Translations under genes and position numbers: made by a program
Notes under the pieces: model-generated
Told to the model about the DNA's origin: nothing
Databases searched by the model: none
What the model saw: only the letters and a program-made list of their open reading frames with translations
Part shown: piece after piece, positions 44,298-51,522 of the stretch
How the letters are laid out: every line of letters starts with the position of its first letter
Position numbering within the stretch: the stretch's first letter is position 1
Source of the DNA: a virus
Length of the DNA stretch: 64,000 nucleotides
Direction: 5' to 3' (one strand)
Virus record (IMG/VR): IMGVR_UViG_3300021389_000008
Span: 31,967 to 95,966 of that record

Positions 44298-44801
44298 TTA
44301 TTTGTAAAATATGTGTTCGTTAATAACCACAGTCTCGTTCAATGAGTCTGCCCAATATGGTAATGTCCAAGTTGCATGATAATGTGTTGCACCTTCTGTA
44401 ATGTCACCATACTTAGATTGTATCACATCTCTTGCAATGTGCATAGAGGATAACCAAGTTACACTGTCTACTGGGTTGTCTGACTTACCATCACAATACC
44501 AACTGAATTGACAAGCGTTGATTTTAGGAACCATTTCACCTTTCCAATTTGTTCTCAACTTTGCTTGGTATACCACACCACAAACAGTATCGGGATAAGC
44601 ATAATGTTCAACCCTGTTTAACACTACTTGCGATACAGCAATCTTACCAGCGAGTGGTTGATTACCTGCCTCAAAATAAATGTTCTGTGCCATGCAATAG
44701 ATTTCTCCGTTGGGGTCTGACGCCTCAACCTTCATTGTCATAACACCACACAGGAAACCTAACAAGGCGCCTGATAAAAAACTTAAGTGTCTCATTTTCA
44801 T
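44298..44801 (-). CDS. Cell wall hydrolase, SleB-type, with N-terminal membrane anchor (167 aa)
   Basis: I start at MKMRHLSFLSG (44801), with GGAG nine bases before. Residues 5-27 are hydrophobic (FLSGALLGFLCGVMTM), giving a signal or signal-anchor. Then IYCMAQNIYFEAGNQPLAGK, then IAVSQVVLNRV, CQFSWYCDGKSD and GATHYHATWTLPYWA form the SleB/Hydrolase_2 domain. SleB enzymes cut the peptidoglycan glycan strand. It is the likely endolysin, with sec- or SAR-type export. Its start overlaps the lipoprotein stop (ATGA). Confidence 0.87.
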   Translation of the reverse strand: MKMRHLSFLSGALLGFLCGVMTMKVEASDPNGEIYCMAQNIYFEAGNQPLAGKIAVSQVVLNRVEHYAYPDTVCGVVYQAKLRTNWKGEMVPKINACQFSWYCDGKSDNPVDSVTWLSSMHIARDVIQSKYGDITEGATHYHATWTLPYWADSLNETVVINEHIFYK

Positions 44802-46426
44802 TGTATTAACTCCGAACACTGTACATAAGGATTAGTTCTATTGAATGATTCTGATTGTGTACTAGTGTCATATGTCAAACAGAATTCGTCACCACCAACG
44901 GTGTATGAATATGTGTATTCTATTCCGTCAATTGTTTTTGCATACTGCAATTCATCACCAGCGTACAAATATGAGATGGTATTCTGAGCATCTTCTATAT
45001 AATGTGATACACTATTGATGGAATTTAAAATATCTTGAGCGGTATTCAAGTCACCATTGTTAACTACAGAATTCGTATTGAAGTTGGCCATAGGGTTGCC
45101 AGGCCCAAAGGCAATAGAAAATCTATAGTCATGTGTGACCCAAAAAAGTTTACCTCTTTGATTGGTTTGCATTGACCTATAATAGTTTGGTTTGGAGAAT
45201 TGCACTCTAGTAAAACTAGTATCTGATAGGATACCATTATCATAACCACTTGCAACTGTAGAATAAAGATGTACGTCATCCATTCCCATAATATTTGTTG
45301 CTTGATGGACTGTGGATGTTTCTACACTAGAAGCAGATACAGAGATATTACCAAATGACATGGGGATGATGTCTCCCTCATATGAATATAGGTTACCATC
45401 TTTGTCTGTTGTAATGCCACTATACAAACTTTCTGAGTAAGTCACTAAATCGTTGAACACTTGTGACTCTTCTATTTTATGATTTATATCAAAATCTAGT
45501 GTGGTGAAATTGCCACTCATAACATCTGACATGACTCCTTCACTAAAGACATACCTATAAGGTAAGTTAACAGTATCCTCTAAAATATCCTTAGCAGTTG
45601 TTACTGTTGATATGATGTCAACAATGTCCATCGCTAATTGTTGTTTTGCAACGTCCTCGGATTTAAAGAAGTCCTCATAGAAGAAATCTAAACTGATATT
45701 GTACATTTCTAAAAATGTATTGATGTACTGTTCTATTGATTGGACGATGTTCTCGCCTTGAGATATAGCACCTGTGCTACATGATTCATCAATTGGATAA
45801 TCTGTTACCATCAAAGATGAAAAGAGGGGATTGATTAATGTTGTGAATGGAGTGATGTTAGTTCCGTTAGTAATGTCCCTCTCCAATACACTTGGCATCG
45901 CCATCATTTCGTATGCAGTGTCTACATATCCCCTATCAGAATCATAAGCACCTTCGGGTACCACAGACATCACTGGTCTTAATGATTTACAGTAGGATGA
46001 ATAATCTGATATATTGTCATCTAGAAACTGTCCATTGAAATCACTTGGTGCATATTCTTCAGACTCCCTTGTTAGAAAGTAGTAATAATTATCTGGCGGG
46101 TCATATGTTCCAGTCTCAATACATCCTTGGGAATCGTAACTGGTGCAAATAGTAACAACAGGGTCTACACCCATCCAACTTGCTGATGCCTCACCTGTAT
46201 CTTGAATACCATTGTAATTCCAATCAAGGAACACATTAGCACCTTCGATGTATCCATCAATAACCACAAACTGGTTAGTGACATCATCTAAAGTGGTTGT
46301 GGTAAAACCTGTGTAATAGGTTATGCCAGAAGGAGCGACTACAGGGGTTAAGACCCCAGCAGCTCCACCACCGCCTCCGCAACCAACTAATATGGTTAGG
46401 GATATTAAACTTAACAAATATTTCAT
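44798..46426 (-). CDS. Large secreted lipoprotein (542 aa)
   Basis: Start MKYLLSLISLTILVGCGGGG at 46426 has GGAG eight bases before it; a longer frame is possible. The signal peptide ends in a clear lipobox (LVGC) and then glycines, so it should be acylated and placed in the periplasm or outer membrane. Residues 60-80 (GANVFLDWNYNGIQDTGEAS) resemble a calcium-binding DxNxNG--D--E loop, common in gammaproteobacterial surface lipoproteins. The rest is unknown. It is translationally coupled to the SleB hydrolase. Roles in exclusion of other phages or in envelope remodelling are guesses. Confidence 0.75.
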   Translation of the reverse strand: MKYLLSLISLTILVGCGGGGGAAGVLTPVVAPSGITYYTGFTTTTLDDVTNQFVVIDGYIEGANVFLDWNYNGIQDTGEASASWMGVDPVVTICTSYDSQGCIETGTYDPPDNYYYFLTRESEEYAPSDFNGQFLDDNISDYSSYCKSLRPVMSVVPEGAYDSDRGYVDTAYEMMAMPSVLERDITNGTNITPFTTLINPLFSSLMVTDYPIDESCSTGAISQGENIVQSIEQYINTFLEMYNISLDFFYEDFFKSEDVAKQQLAMDIVDIISTVTTAKDILEDTVNLPYRYVFSEGVMSDVMSGNFTTLDFDINHKIEESQVFNDLVTYSESLYSGITTDKDGNLYSYEGDIIPMSFGNISVSASSVETSTVHQATNIMGMDDVHLYSTVASGYDNGILSDTSFTRVQFSKPNYYRSMQTNQRGKLFWVTHDYRFSIAFGPGNPMANFNTNSVVNNGDLNTAQDILNSINSVSHYIEDAQNTISYLYAGDELQYAKTIDGIEYTYSYTVGGDEFCLTYDTSTQSESFNRTNPYVQCSELIQ

Positions 46427-46427
46427 G

Positions 46428-46625
46428 CTATACTCCATGTGTGACATGGTCGTATTCATCGGGGCAATTTTTCACCCCACAAGGACAACCTTCGCCCACC
46501 TCTTCGGGTGCCATGTCCATAGCATTGGTTGTTCCATAAGTTGCAAGATTCATCACATCATCTGCACTGAGCTTTCCACCAGTACTGGATGCAATAAGTT
46601 TTGCTTGTTCAAAAGTAAATGTCAT
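46428..46625 (-). CDS. Small protein with cysteine cluster (65 aa)
   Basis: MTFTFEQAKLIASSTGGKLS starts it; the end GEGCPCGVKNCPDEYDHVTH has three cysteines that might bind metal or form disulphides. It lies directly before the lipoprotein and overlaps the 85-aa gene by four bases (ATGA). No family is recognised. Confidence 0.55.
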   Translation of the reverse strand: MTFTFEQAKLIASSTGGKLSADDVMNLATYGTTNAMDMAPEEVGEGCPCGVKNCPDEYDHVTHGV

Positions 46626-46879
46626 AATGATTGTATCTCCTCACAAATTTTTTCGACTTGTTTCCACGTCTGATAACCAATAACATCTTGTGTTATAGGT
46701 GTATGGTAACATATCTGTAAATCTTCGTCAAGTACTGCGACTTCCCAAAGACCATCTTGACCACCGTAACTGAAATCATGTTTCACTACACTGGCACCGT
46801 ACCCATTCTCAAACTTGAATTGAAGTGTAATGCCTCCAGCATACTCCGCTTCCATAGTTTTGTATTCCTTAAGCTGCAT
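46622..46879 (-). CDS. Small protein of unknown function (85 aa)
   Basis: I place the start at MQLKEYKTMEAEY (46879), since GGAGG lies nine bases upstream; the frame itself opens ten codons earlier. It has GGITLQFKFENGYGASVVKH, then DFSYGGQDGLWEVAVLD, a compact beta-rich pattern. Such proteins are common in phages as uncharacterised acidic proteins. It overlaps the upstream gene's end by 11 bases. Confidence 0.55.
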   Translation of the reverse strand: MQLKEYKTMEAEYAGGITLQFKFENGYGASVVKHDFSYGGQDGLWEVAVLDEDLQICYHTPITQDVIGYQTWKQVEKICEEIQSL

Positions 46880-47222
46880 TAGCAATGTCCTCCGCCAAAA
46901 TCGTTTCAATCAAATCAGTAGCTTCCCAAGAGTTACCGCCAACATTCCATATGCATTCTTCAACTGGAATGTAACCATACTTCCATGCATACACTGTAAC
47001 ATCAGCGTATTCCCAGTCATCCACATCAGCACCTTCTTCCCAGTACTTAACTTTGAGACACCACTCACAAGATACTTTCTCATTTGGGTCAGCATCTGTA
47101 AAGGTTGGTTTACCAAGTGCATTACACAAAGTGTTGTAATCGGTTATGATGCTTCCCTTTAGTGATGTACCACCTACACTCTCTTCAAGTGTAAGGACTT
47201 CAAATTCTTTAATACTATACAT
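46869..47222 (-). CDS. Acidic protein of unknown function (117 aa)
   Basis: MYSIKEFEVLTLEESVGGTS, then SIITDYNTLCNALGKPTFTD, then CEWCLKVKYWEEGADVDDWE and CIWNVGGNSWEATDLIETIL. The pattern is seen in phage proteins that share an N-terminal DYN-L---GKP block, but I do not know a function. It is acidic, with several Trp and Cys. It overlaps its neighbour by one base. Confidence 0.6.
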   Translation of the reverse strand: MYSIKEFEVLTLEESVGGTSLKGSIITDYNTLCNALGKPTFTDADPNEKVSCEWCLKVKYWEEGADVDDWEYADVTVYAWKYGYIPVEECIWNVGGNSWEATDLIETILAEDIANAA

Positions 47223-47671
47223 TATACAGCCTCCGAATAAATTTCTTCCATAAACGGAGCATCAAGTTCTCCGTTAGCAACCTTACTATCGTGAATTGCA
47301 TCTAACTCTTCAATGAGAGTTTCCGCATCACCACCCCACGTTGGGTGGTCGGGTGTGTTGAAAGGCGAATCAATCACTTCAATGTTAGTGATGTAATCAA
47401 ACGAACCGTTCAATCCGTTGTACCTGTTCACGTGTTTCATCACGAGAGCAGCAACTGACGCCTCAGTAAGAGACGGCGCCTCATAATATGAGTGTTCGCC
47501 CTCACCATATGCGTTCTCCTCGAAGATACACTTCTCAACATGGAAACCAATCACGTACTCGGAACCGCCCTTGAACTTGTGAAAGTTCACACCGTACTCC
47601 TCAACATTTTGAGTAGTAACTACGTACCATCTTGCAGTACCGTCTAAAATTTGTTTATGTTTGATTCCCAT
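47222..47671 (-). CDS. Protein of unknown function (149 aa)
   Basis: Start MGIKHKQILDGTARWYVV at 47671 is backed by AGGAGAAAATATT before the ATG. Further on are SEYVIGFHVEKCIFEENAYG and TPDHPTWGGDAETLIEELDA. Acidic. The gene is the first behind promoter 47704-47733, so it should be expressed early. No family is recognised. Confidence 0.6.
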   Translation of the reverse strand: MGIKHKQILDGTARWYVVTTQNVEEYGVNFHKFKGGSEYVIGFHVEKCIFEENAYGEGEHSYYEAPSLTEASVAALVMKHVNRYNGLNGSFDYITNIEVIDSPFNTPDHPTWGGDAETLIEELDAIHDSKVANGELDAPFMEEIYSEAV

Positions 47672-47703
47672 AATATTTTCTCCTAAATTTATATTATACA
47701 CAT

Positions 47704-47733
47704 AGTGTAACAAAAAGTGAGGGGCTTTGTCAA
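47704..47733 (-). promoter_or_regulatory. Early-type promoter, TTGACA-18-TACACT
   Basis: On the minus strand TTGACA is followed by AAGCCCCTCACTTTTTGT and TACACT. It shares the element GCCCCTC-CTTTT with the two promoters at 48131-48160 and 49285-49314. The -35 lies in the end of the upstream gene. Confidence 0.7.
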
Positions 47734-48101
47734 ATTAAGTAATCTGGCCCAAATATTCTGTGAGTAGAATATCCTTTTGCTATTTCATACCCATCGTACA
47801 AGTTACCTCTGGCAGAATTAAGAGCGGGTTGATTCCAACCCGATGCTTTTAACACATCACCAACTTGGAACTTATCGTTGCCCACATTGATGAACCCCCA
47901 TACTGAACGAGGTTGACCATCCTCTACTGAATAAACACGAATGTATTTCTTTCCAATTGAAAAGTCGTGGGTTTTTACACCACGAGTGTGTTCCCACTTC
48001 TCGTGTATTGCAGTAGTAATATCTGCACATAAAGTCTCAACTAGTTCTACTAGTTCAATAGCTTTGGTTTCCGCAACATTTCTTTTTTCTAACTCGTTCA
48101 T
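47730..48101 (-). CDS. Protein of unknown function (123 aa)
   Basis: Start MNELEKRNVAETKAIELV at 48101 has AAAGGAGATACAA before it. The middle (KYIRVYSVEDGQPRSVWGFI, then NVGNDKFQVGDVLKASGWNQ, then PALNSARGNLYDGY) is a pattern found in phage proteins of unknown role. The first gene behind promoter 48131-48160. Confidence 0.6.
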   Translation of the reverse strand: MNELEKRNVAETKAIELVELVETLCADITTAIHEKWEHTRGVKTHDFSIGKKYIRVYSVEDGQPRSVWGFINVGNDKFQVGDVLKASGWNQPALNSARGNLYDGYEIAKGYSTHRIFGPDYLI

Positions 48102-48130
48102 TTGTATCTCCTTTTTCAATCTATGTGTAT

Positions 48131-48160
48131 AGTATATAAAAAAGTGAGGGGCTTTGTCAA
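48131..48160 (-). promoter_or_regulatory. Early-type promoter, TTGACA-18-TATACT
   Basis: On the minus strand TTGACA, an 18-base spacer starting AAGCCCCTCACTTTT, then TATACT. The first part of spacer is identical to that at 47710-47727. Confidence 0.8.
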
Positions 48161-48162
48161 AT

Positions 48163-48378
48163 TTATTTTTTGTCCTGTAAGGACTGAGCATACTGGTGAC
48201 GTGCCAGAGCTTGAAGTTGACCCTTAGTCATATCGGGATATTTACGTTTCAAATCTTTTCGCAAATTGAACATCTTAGATGAATCATCTACGAGCAACCA
48301 AGCGCCCACCAGTACGAATCCAAAGGCAAATAGTGCCAAGATTGAGAACATAAAATTAATTAAGTTTAAATTTTCCAT
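48163..48378 (-). CDS. Small single-span membrane protein (71 aa)
   Basis: NLINFMFSILALFAFGFVLV is one membrane span near the N-terminus. The rest (KMFNLRKDLKRKYPDMTKGQ, then LQALARHQYAQSLQDKK) is a basic cytoplasmic helix. No family is recognised. It could be an early host-takeover or lysis-timing factor, but nothing in the sequence decides this. Confidence 0.6.
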   Translation of the reverse strand: MENLNLINFMFSILALFAFGFVLVGAWLLVDDSSKMFNLRKDLKRKYPDMTKGQLQALARHQYAQSLQDKK

Positions 48379-48381
48379 AGT

Positions 48382-48687
48382 TTATTTTCCTATATGTTTA
48401 ACGTCATCACGTGGGATGACTTGATAAGCACCTTTATTATAAGCGGGTGCGATTGTGAAGTTTTTAGACTCTTCTACCTTCCATGAATCGTCTACGTTTG
48501 TTTTCGGAAGACCAAGTGGAGCGGAAGGATATTCCTTAGTCTCTCGAACTGGTTTGGGTTCCACGAGTGGGGTATCCCAATTAAAATCTGACATCCTCTT
48601 TGTGCGAGTTCGCATAGATTTTGTCTTTCGTTTTTTGCCGTTCATACTGTATCGAAGTGAACCAGCGTAATGGCTTGTCATGCCCAT
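48382..48687 (-). CDS. Small basic protein of unknown function (101 aa)
   Basis: The N-terminal 32 residues are very basic (MNGKKRKTKSMRTRTKRMSD). The rest contains PLVEPKPVRETKEYPSAPLG and AYNKGAYQVIPRDDVKHIGK. The basic arm suggests nucleic acid contact. AGGAG lies before the ATG. Similar short proteins occur in marine phages, without known function. Confidence 0.6.
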   Translation of the reverse strand: MGMTSHYAGSLRYSMNGKKRKTKSMRTRTKRMSDFNWDTPLVEPKPVRETKEYPSAPLGLPKTNVDDSWKVEESKNFTIAPAYNKGAYQVIPRDDVKHIGK

Positions 48688-48803
48688 AATATACTCCTAA
48701 TAAAAAAATTCTGGCGGGATGGGTCTCAAACAAACATCGTATAATAAGTTGTAGATTTTGTTTTTATTGACCCTGTCCCTACCCGAGTGTCAAGCACCCC
48801 TAT

Positions 48804-48983
48804 TTAAATCGGTAAAGAAGATATCCTCTTCTCTGTTCTTTCCTTAACATCATCTAATGTGTAATATAACCCACTAAACAATTGTTTACTACCGTTCTGC
48901 CAGTCAACAATGTATCGCTTGTAACCATTTAGACGGTCTTGGGTGATTACAACATCACCATAACTTGCAACTACTAATCGCAT
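48804..48983 (-). CDS. Short protein of unknown function (59 aa)
   Basis: A 59-residue frame MRLVVASYGDVVITQDRLNG, then YKRYIVDWQNGSKQLFSGLY, and ends KRISSLPI. It overlaps the 87-aa gene by ten bases and fills a gap that would otherwise be empty. Composition is normal for the phage, so I think it is real. No family is recognised. Confidence 0.55.
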   Translation of the reverse strand: MRLVVASYGDVVITQDRLNGYKRYIVDWQNGSKQLFSGLYYTLDDVKERTEKRISSLPI

Positions 48984-49237
48984 GCTGTTCCATTAAGATA
49001 TTTCTTGACTGCAAGTCTTTCATTTTTACTTAAGTCATCAATTCCATTAAATTTTGACCATGTTGTACCAAAAGACATGAATTTGTTTGCAGCTGTCACA
49101 GCAGAGTTCCACAATGTTAGGGACTCTTCATCATCCTTTGGGAAAATAGTATTATTTTCACACTCTTGAATAATTTTGCGACCTAAATCGGTGTACGCTC
49201 GTTCATGTGGGGATAGTTCGTGTTGACTTTGTATCAT
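48974..49237 (-). CDS. Small helical protein of unknown function (87 aa)
   Basis: MIQSQHELSPHERAYTDLGR starts it, then ESLTLWNSAVTAANKFMSFG and KNERLAVKKYLNG. Mostly helical, with a C-terminal ACD. AAGGAG lies before the ATG. It is the first gene behind promoter 49285-49314. No family is recognised. Confidence 0.6.
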   Translation of the reverse strand: MIQSQHELSPHERAYTDLGRKIIQECENNTIFPKDDEESLTLWNSAVTAANKFMSFGTTWSKFNGIDDLSKNERLAVKKYLNGTACD

Positions 49238-49284
49238 TTTTTTCTCCTTTTGGTAAATACACAGTTAATTTATCTAACTAGTGT

Positions 49285-49314
49285 ATTCTACTTAAAAGCG
49301 AGGGGCAATGTAAA
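49285..49314 (-). promoter_or_regulatory. Early-type promoter, TTTACA-18-TAGAAT
   Basis: On the minus strand TTTACA, an 18-base spacer TTGCCCCTCGCTTTTAAG, then TAGAAT. It is the third member of the family with the GCCCCTC-CTTTT spacer element. Confidence 0.65.
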
Positions 49315-49321
49315 GGGGTTT

Positions 49322-49570
49322 TTAAGAACTTTTTTGAATTTCATCGAGTTCGTCTAACTTCTTACGAAGAATTTCAACTCGATTGGGCCAGTAGATGTAG
49401 TCTTTATCGGAATCTTTCATAAGATTCTCCAAAAGAGGACGAATGAAATCGTCCATCTTAGCAATGGCGGTTGCGGATGCGACTGTTTTCTCAACAATCT
49501 TTGTATCGATGGATGCGAGTTCATCTGCATCAATAGCAGTGAACCCAAAATCGTTATATTCTATACTCAT
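49322..49570 (-). CDS. Small helical protein of T4-like phages (82 aa)
   Basis: Start MSIEYNDFGFTAIDADELAS at 49570 lies four bases after the SDR stop; the open frame extends 24 codons further up but would overlap the SDR gene. VEKTVASATAIAKMDDFIRP, then LLENLMKD, then YWPNRVEILRKKLDELDEI. Similar small proteins occur in marine T4-like phages. Function unknown. Confidence 0.6.
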   Translation of the reverse strand: MSIEYNDFGFTAIDADELASIDTKIVEKTVASATAIAKMDDFIRPLLENLMKDSDKDYIYWPNRVEILRKKLDELDEIQKSS

Positions 49571-49574
49571 AGTA

Positions 49575-50147
49575 CTATTTAGTGAATCTTTCCATGTCTC
49601 TGAGAGTTTCTTTATCACTTTGCACTTCGTTATAGTTTGCATGTGCTTGCATAGTCACTTCGGGAATCTCAATATCGGGATATGACGTTGCAAGGTACCA
49701 AATAGCATTGGAGATTGACTGATATGATAATGAAGGCAATTCATGATTGATTAAACCTAAATTCATAGTAGTAATCTTACACTTCTTATCTGAATTGTAT
49801 GTGTAATTGTTAGACATGTGGTTGAGTGCCGCTTTTGCAGCTGCATACTTGTAACCTTTGGATATGTTTGGTTGTGAGGCACGTGAAGATATGTTGATGA
49901 TAATCTTTTTCATATCATGTCGATATGCATTGAAAGATTTTTCCAGCAAGTCACACTGGTCAAATGGAGCGCCGAAAGCATTGTTGATAAACACATCGTA
50001 TTCCTGCCATTCCCAATCTTCCCAAAGCATCAAATCTTCAATACGTGCTTCGTTAACGATATTCATCCCACCAGCAAATGGTGTAGAAGTAAAAGTGTCA
50101 CTAATGTTTCTTGCTAAACCTGTACTACCTGTTATTAGGATTTTCAT
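49575..50147 (-). CDS. Short-chain dehydrogenase/reductase-like (SDR) protein (190 aa)
   Basis: MKILITGSTGLARNISDTF is a Rossmann start. NISSRASQPNISKGYKYAAA plus K gives the Ser...Tyr-x3-Lys active site (YAAAK), followed by ALNHMSNN. It is shorter than classic SDRs (about 250). It overlaps the radical SAM gene by 23 bases, so the two products are very likely made together and act on one pathway. The substrate is unknown; sugar or nucleotide modification is possible. Confidence 0.8.
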   Translation of the reverse strand: MKILITGSTGLARNISDTFTSTPFAGGMNIVNEARIEDLMLWEDWEWQEYDVFINNAFGAPFDQCDLLEKSFNAYRHDMKKIIINISSRASQPNISKGYKYAAAKAALNHMSNNYTYNSDKKCKITTMNLGLINHELPSLSYQSISNAIWYLATSYPDIEIPEVTMQAHANYNEVQSDKETLRDMERFTK

Positions 50148-51057
50148 AATATTCCTTTACTAGGTCAAATGATTGTTTACCAAATAAACTCCCATCGACA
50201 CTACACTTGTTACAAGGGGACATCTCTCTGTTCCCTTTCATTAATCTCTTACGAATCTTTGTCATCGGTTTACTAAACCACACTTCATGTAAGGACATGG
50301 TCAATAGATTACCTACGACATGTTCTCTACCCCAATCGTTAGAGCAGAACAACACATCACCATTCCAGTCTACAAACATTTTATAGAAAGGGTAGTGACA
50401 TGGTTTACCTTTTAGATTCTCTACACTATCATCTTCGATACCAACCCAATCAACTACACCACTACGGTTGTTTAGTATCAGTCCGTGTTTCTCAAAGTCA
50501 CCCCAATGCATTCTGTATCTGTATTGGTCTTCATGCACTCTTGCTTCTGCCATCATGTAATCAAAACCTTCCATTTGATGAATACCATCATACAGATTGA
50601 TGTAGAGCAAATCCAATCCACTCTTGTACAAACCTGTGACATAATCTGAATCTAGTTTGTCGCCGTTAGTGTTACACTCTAGTGTTGCATAAGGTAAGTT
50701 AAACCTAAACACTCTTACGATTTCTATGAAGTCGGGGTTAAGTAAGTTCTCACCAAATCCACTAAAGGATATCTTACCGTTAAATCCATTGTCGGCAAGT
50801 TCTTCTGCAATCGTGGTTGCACCTTTAATGGTTAAGTGTAAGTTTCTATTGGGGAATACTTTAGGGTCATGTCTTGGGCAAAACACACATGTTCTGTTAC
50901 AGAGTTCTGTGGTGTTAATCTCTACAGTAAGAATAGAGTCAAGTTCTGTTAGAGTGCCTTTCTTTCTCTGCCAGTGTTTCTGTTCTTGTCCTCTACGATG
51001 TTCGAGAAAATCATATTGGTCAACTGCTGTAATTGGGATGTTTCTATTTTCGGACAC
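50125..51057 (-). CDS. Radical SAM protein with SPASM-like C-terminus (310 aa)
   Basis: INTTELCNRTCVFCPRHDPK holds the CX3CX2C cluster (Cys53, 57, 60) that binds the SAM [4Fe-4S]. FSGFGENLLNP is the conserved GGE-like segment. The C-terminal part has further cysteines (KPCHYPF, LFCSNDW, SPCNKC), as in SPASM auxiliary clusters. SPASM enzymes modify peptides or sugars. Together with the overlapping SDR it is likely a two-step modifying enzyme pair. The target is unknown. GAAAAT lies before the ATG; no clear ribosome site is visible. Confidence 0.88.
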   Translation of the reverse strand: MSENRNIPITAVDQYDFLEHRRGQEQKHWQRKKGTLTELDSILTVEINTTELCNRTCVFCPRHDPKVFPNRNLHLTIKGATTIAEELADNGFNGKISFSGFGENLLNPDFIEIVRVFRFNLPYATLECNTNGDKLDSDYVTGLYKSGLDLLYINLYDGIHQMEGFDYMMAEARVHEDQYRYRMHWGDFEKHGLILNNRSGVVDWVGIEDDSVENLKGKPCHYPFYKMFVDWNGDVLFCSNDWGREHVVGNLLTMSLHEVWFSKPMTKIRKRLMKGNREMSPCNKCSVDGSLFGKQSFDLVKEYYENPNNR

Positions 51058-51060
51058 TTA

Positions 51061-51522
51061 TTATTTCCTTGTGATTCTAAGGTGTCGTTCCACCCATTCA
51101 CCATCTTCTTCATATTGTTCAATGTACTCATAATTTATTTCCTCTCCTTCTTGGAATGGACTAAAGTGTTTAGGAACTGCTAACCACTGGTCGTCCTCAT
51201 GTATTGAAAGTATACAAGATGTCGGATTACCTTTTGACTTTGCTAAGAAGGTGCCGAGTCTTATATTATCTGTTCCTTGTCCTAGACCTAAGTCTAGTGA
51301 TGAGATAAGCATAACATCGTCCTTAGTGTATAAGTACAGACCATCTATATCGTATCTCGTTCCTAGTTTAACTGTGTATTCTGTGGGTAAATTAAAACGT
51401 AAAACATCATCTTTGATATTCTCAAAGTGTTCTACATATTGATTACTTATTTGGCCGATCGCTACAGGTAAGACTACTGAGTCTCTAGAAGTAGCCACCG
51501 TCTCTGACATCTGTGGAATCAT
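51061..51522 (-). CDS. Protein of unknown function, adjacent to radical SAM gene (153 aa)
   Basis: I choose MIPQMSETVATSRDS (51522), since GAGGGTG precedes it; other starts at 51543 and 51510 are possible. It contains VVLPVAIGQISNQYVEHFEN, TEYTVKLGTRYDIDGLYLYT, LISSLDLGLGQGTDNIRLGT and a C-terminal EQYEEDGEWVERHLRITRK. No family is recognised. It overlaps the 431-aa gene end and precedes the radical SAM gene by three bases. Confidence 0.6.
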   Translation of the reverse strand: MIPQMSETVATSRDSVVLPVAIGQISNQYVEHFENIKDDVLRFNLPTEYTVKLGTRYDIDGLYLYTKDDVMLISSLDLGLGQGTDNIRLGTFLAKSKGNPTSCILSIHEDDQWLAVPKHFSPFQEGEEINYEYIEQYEEDGEWVERHLRITRK

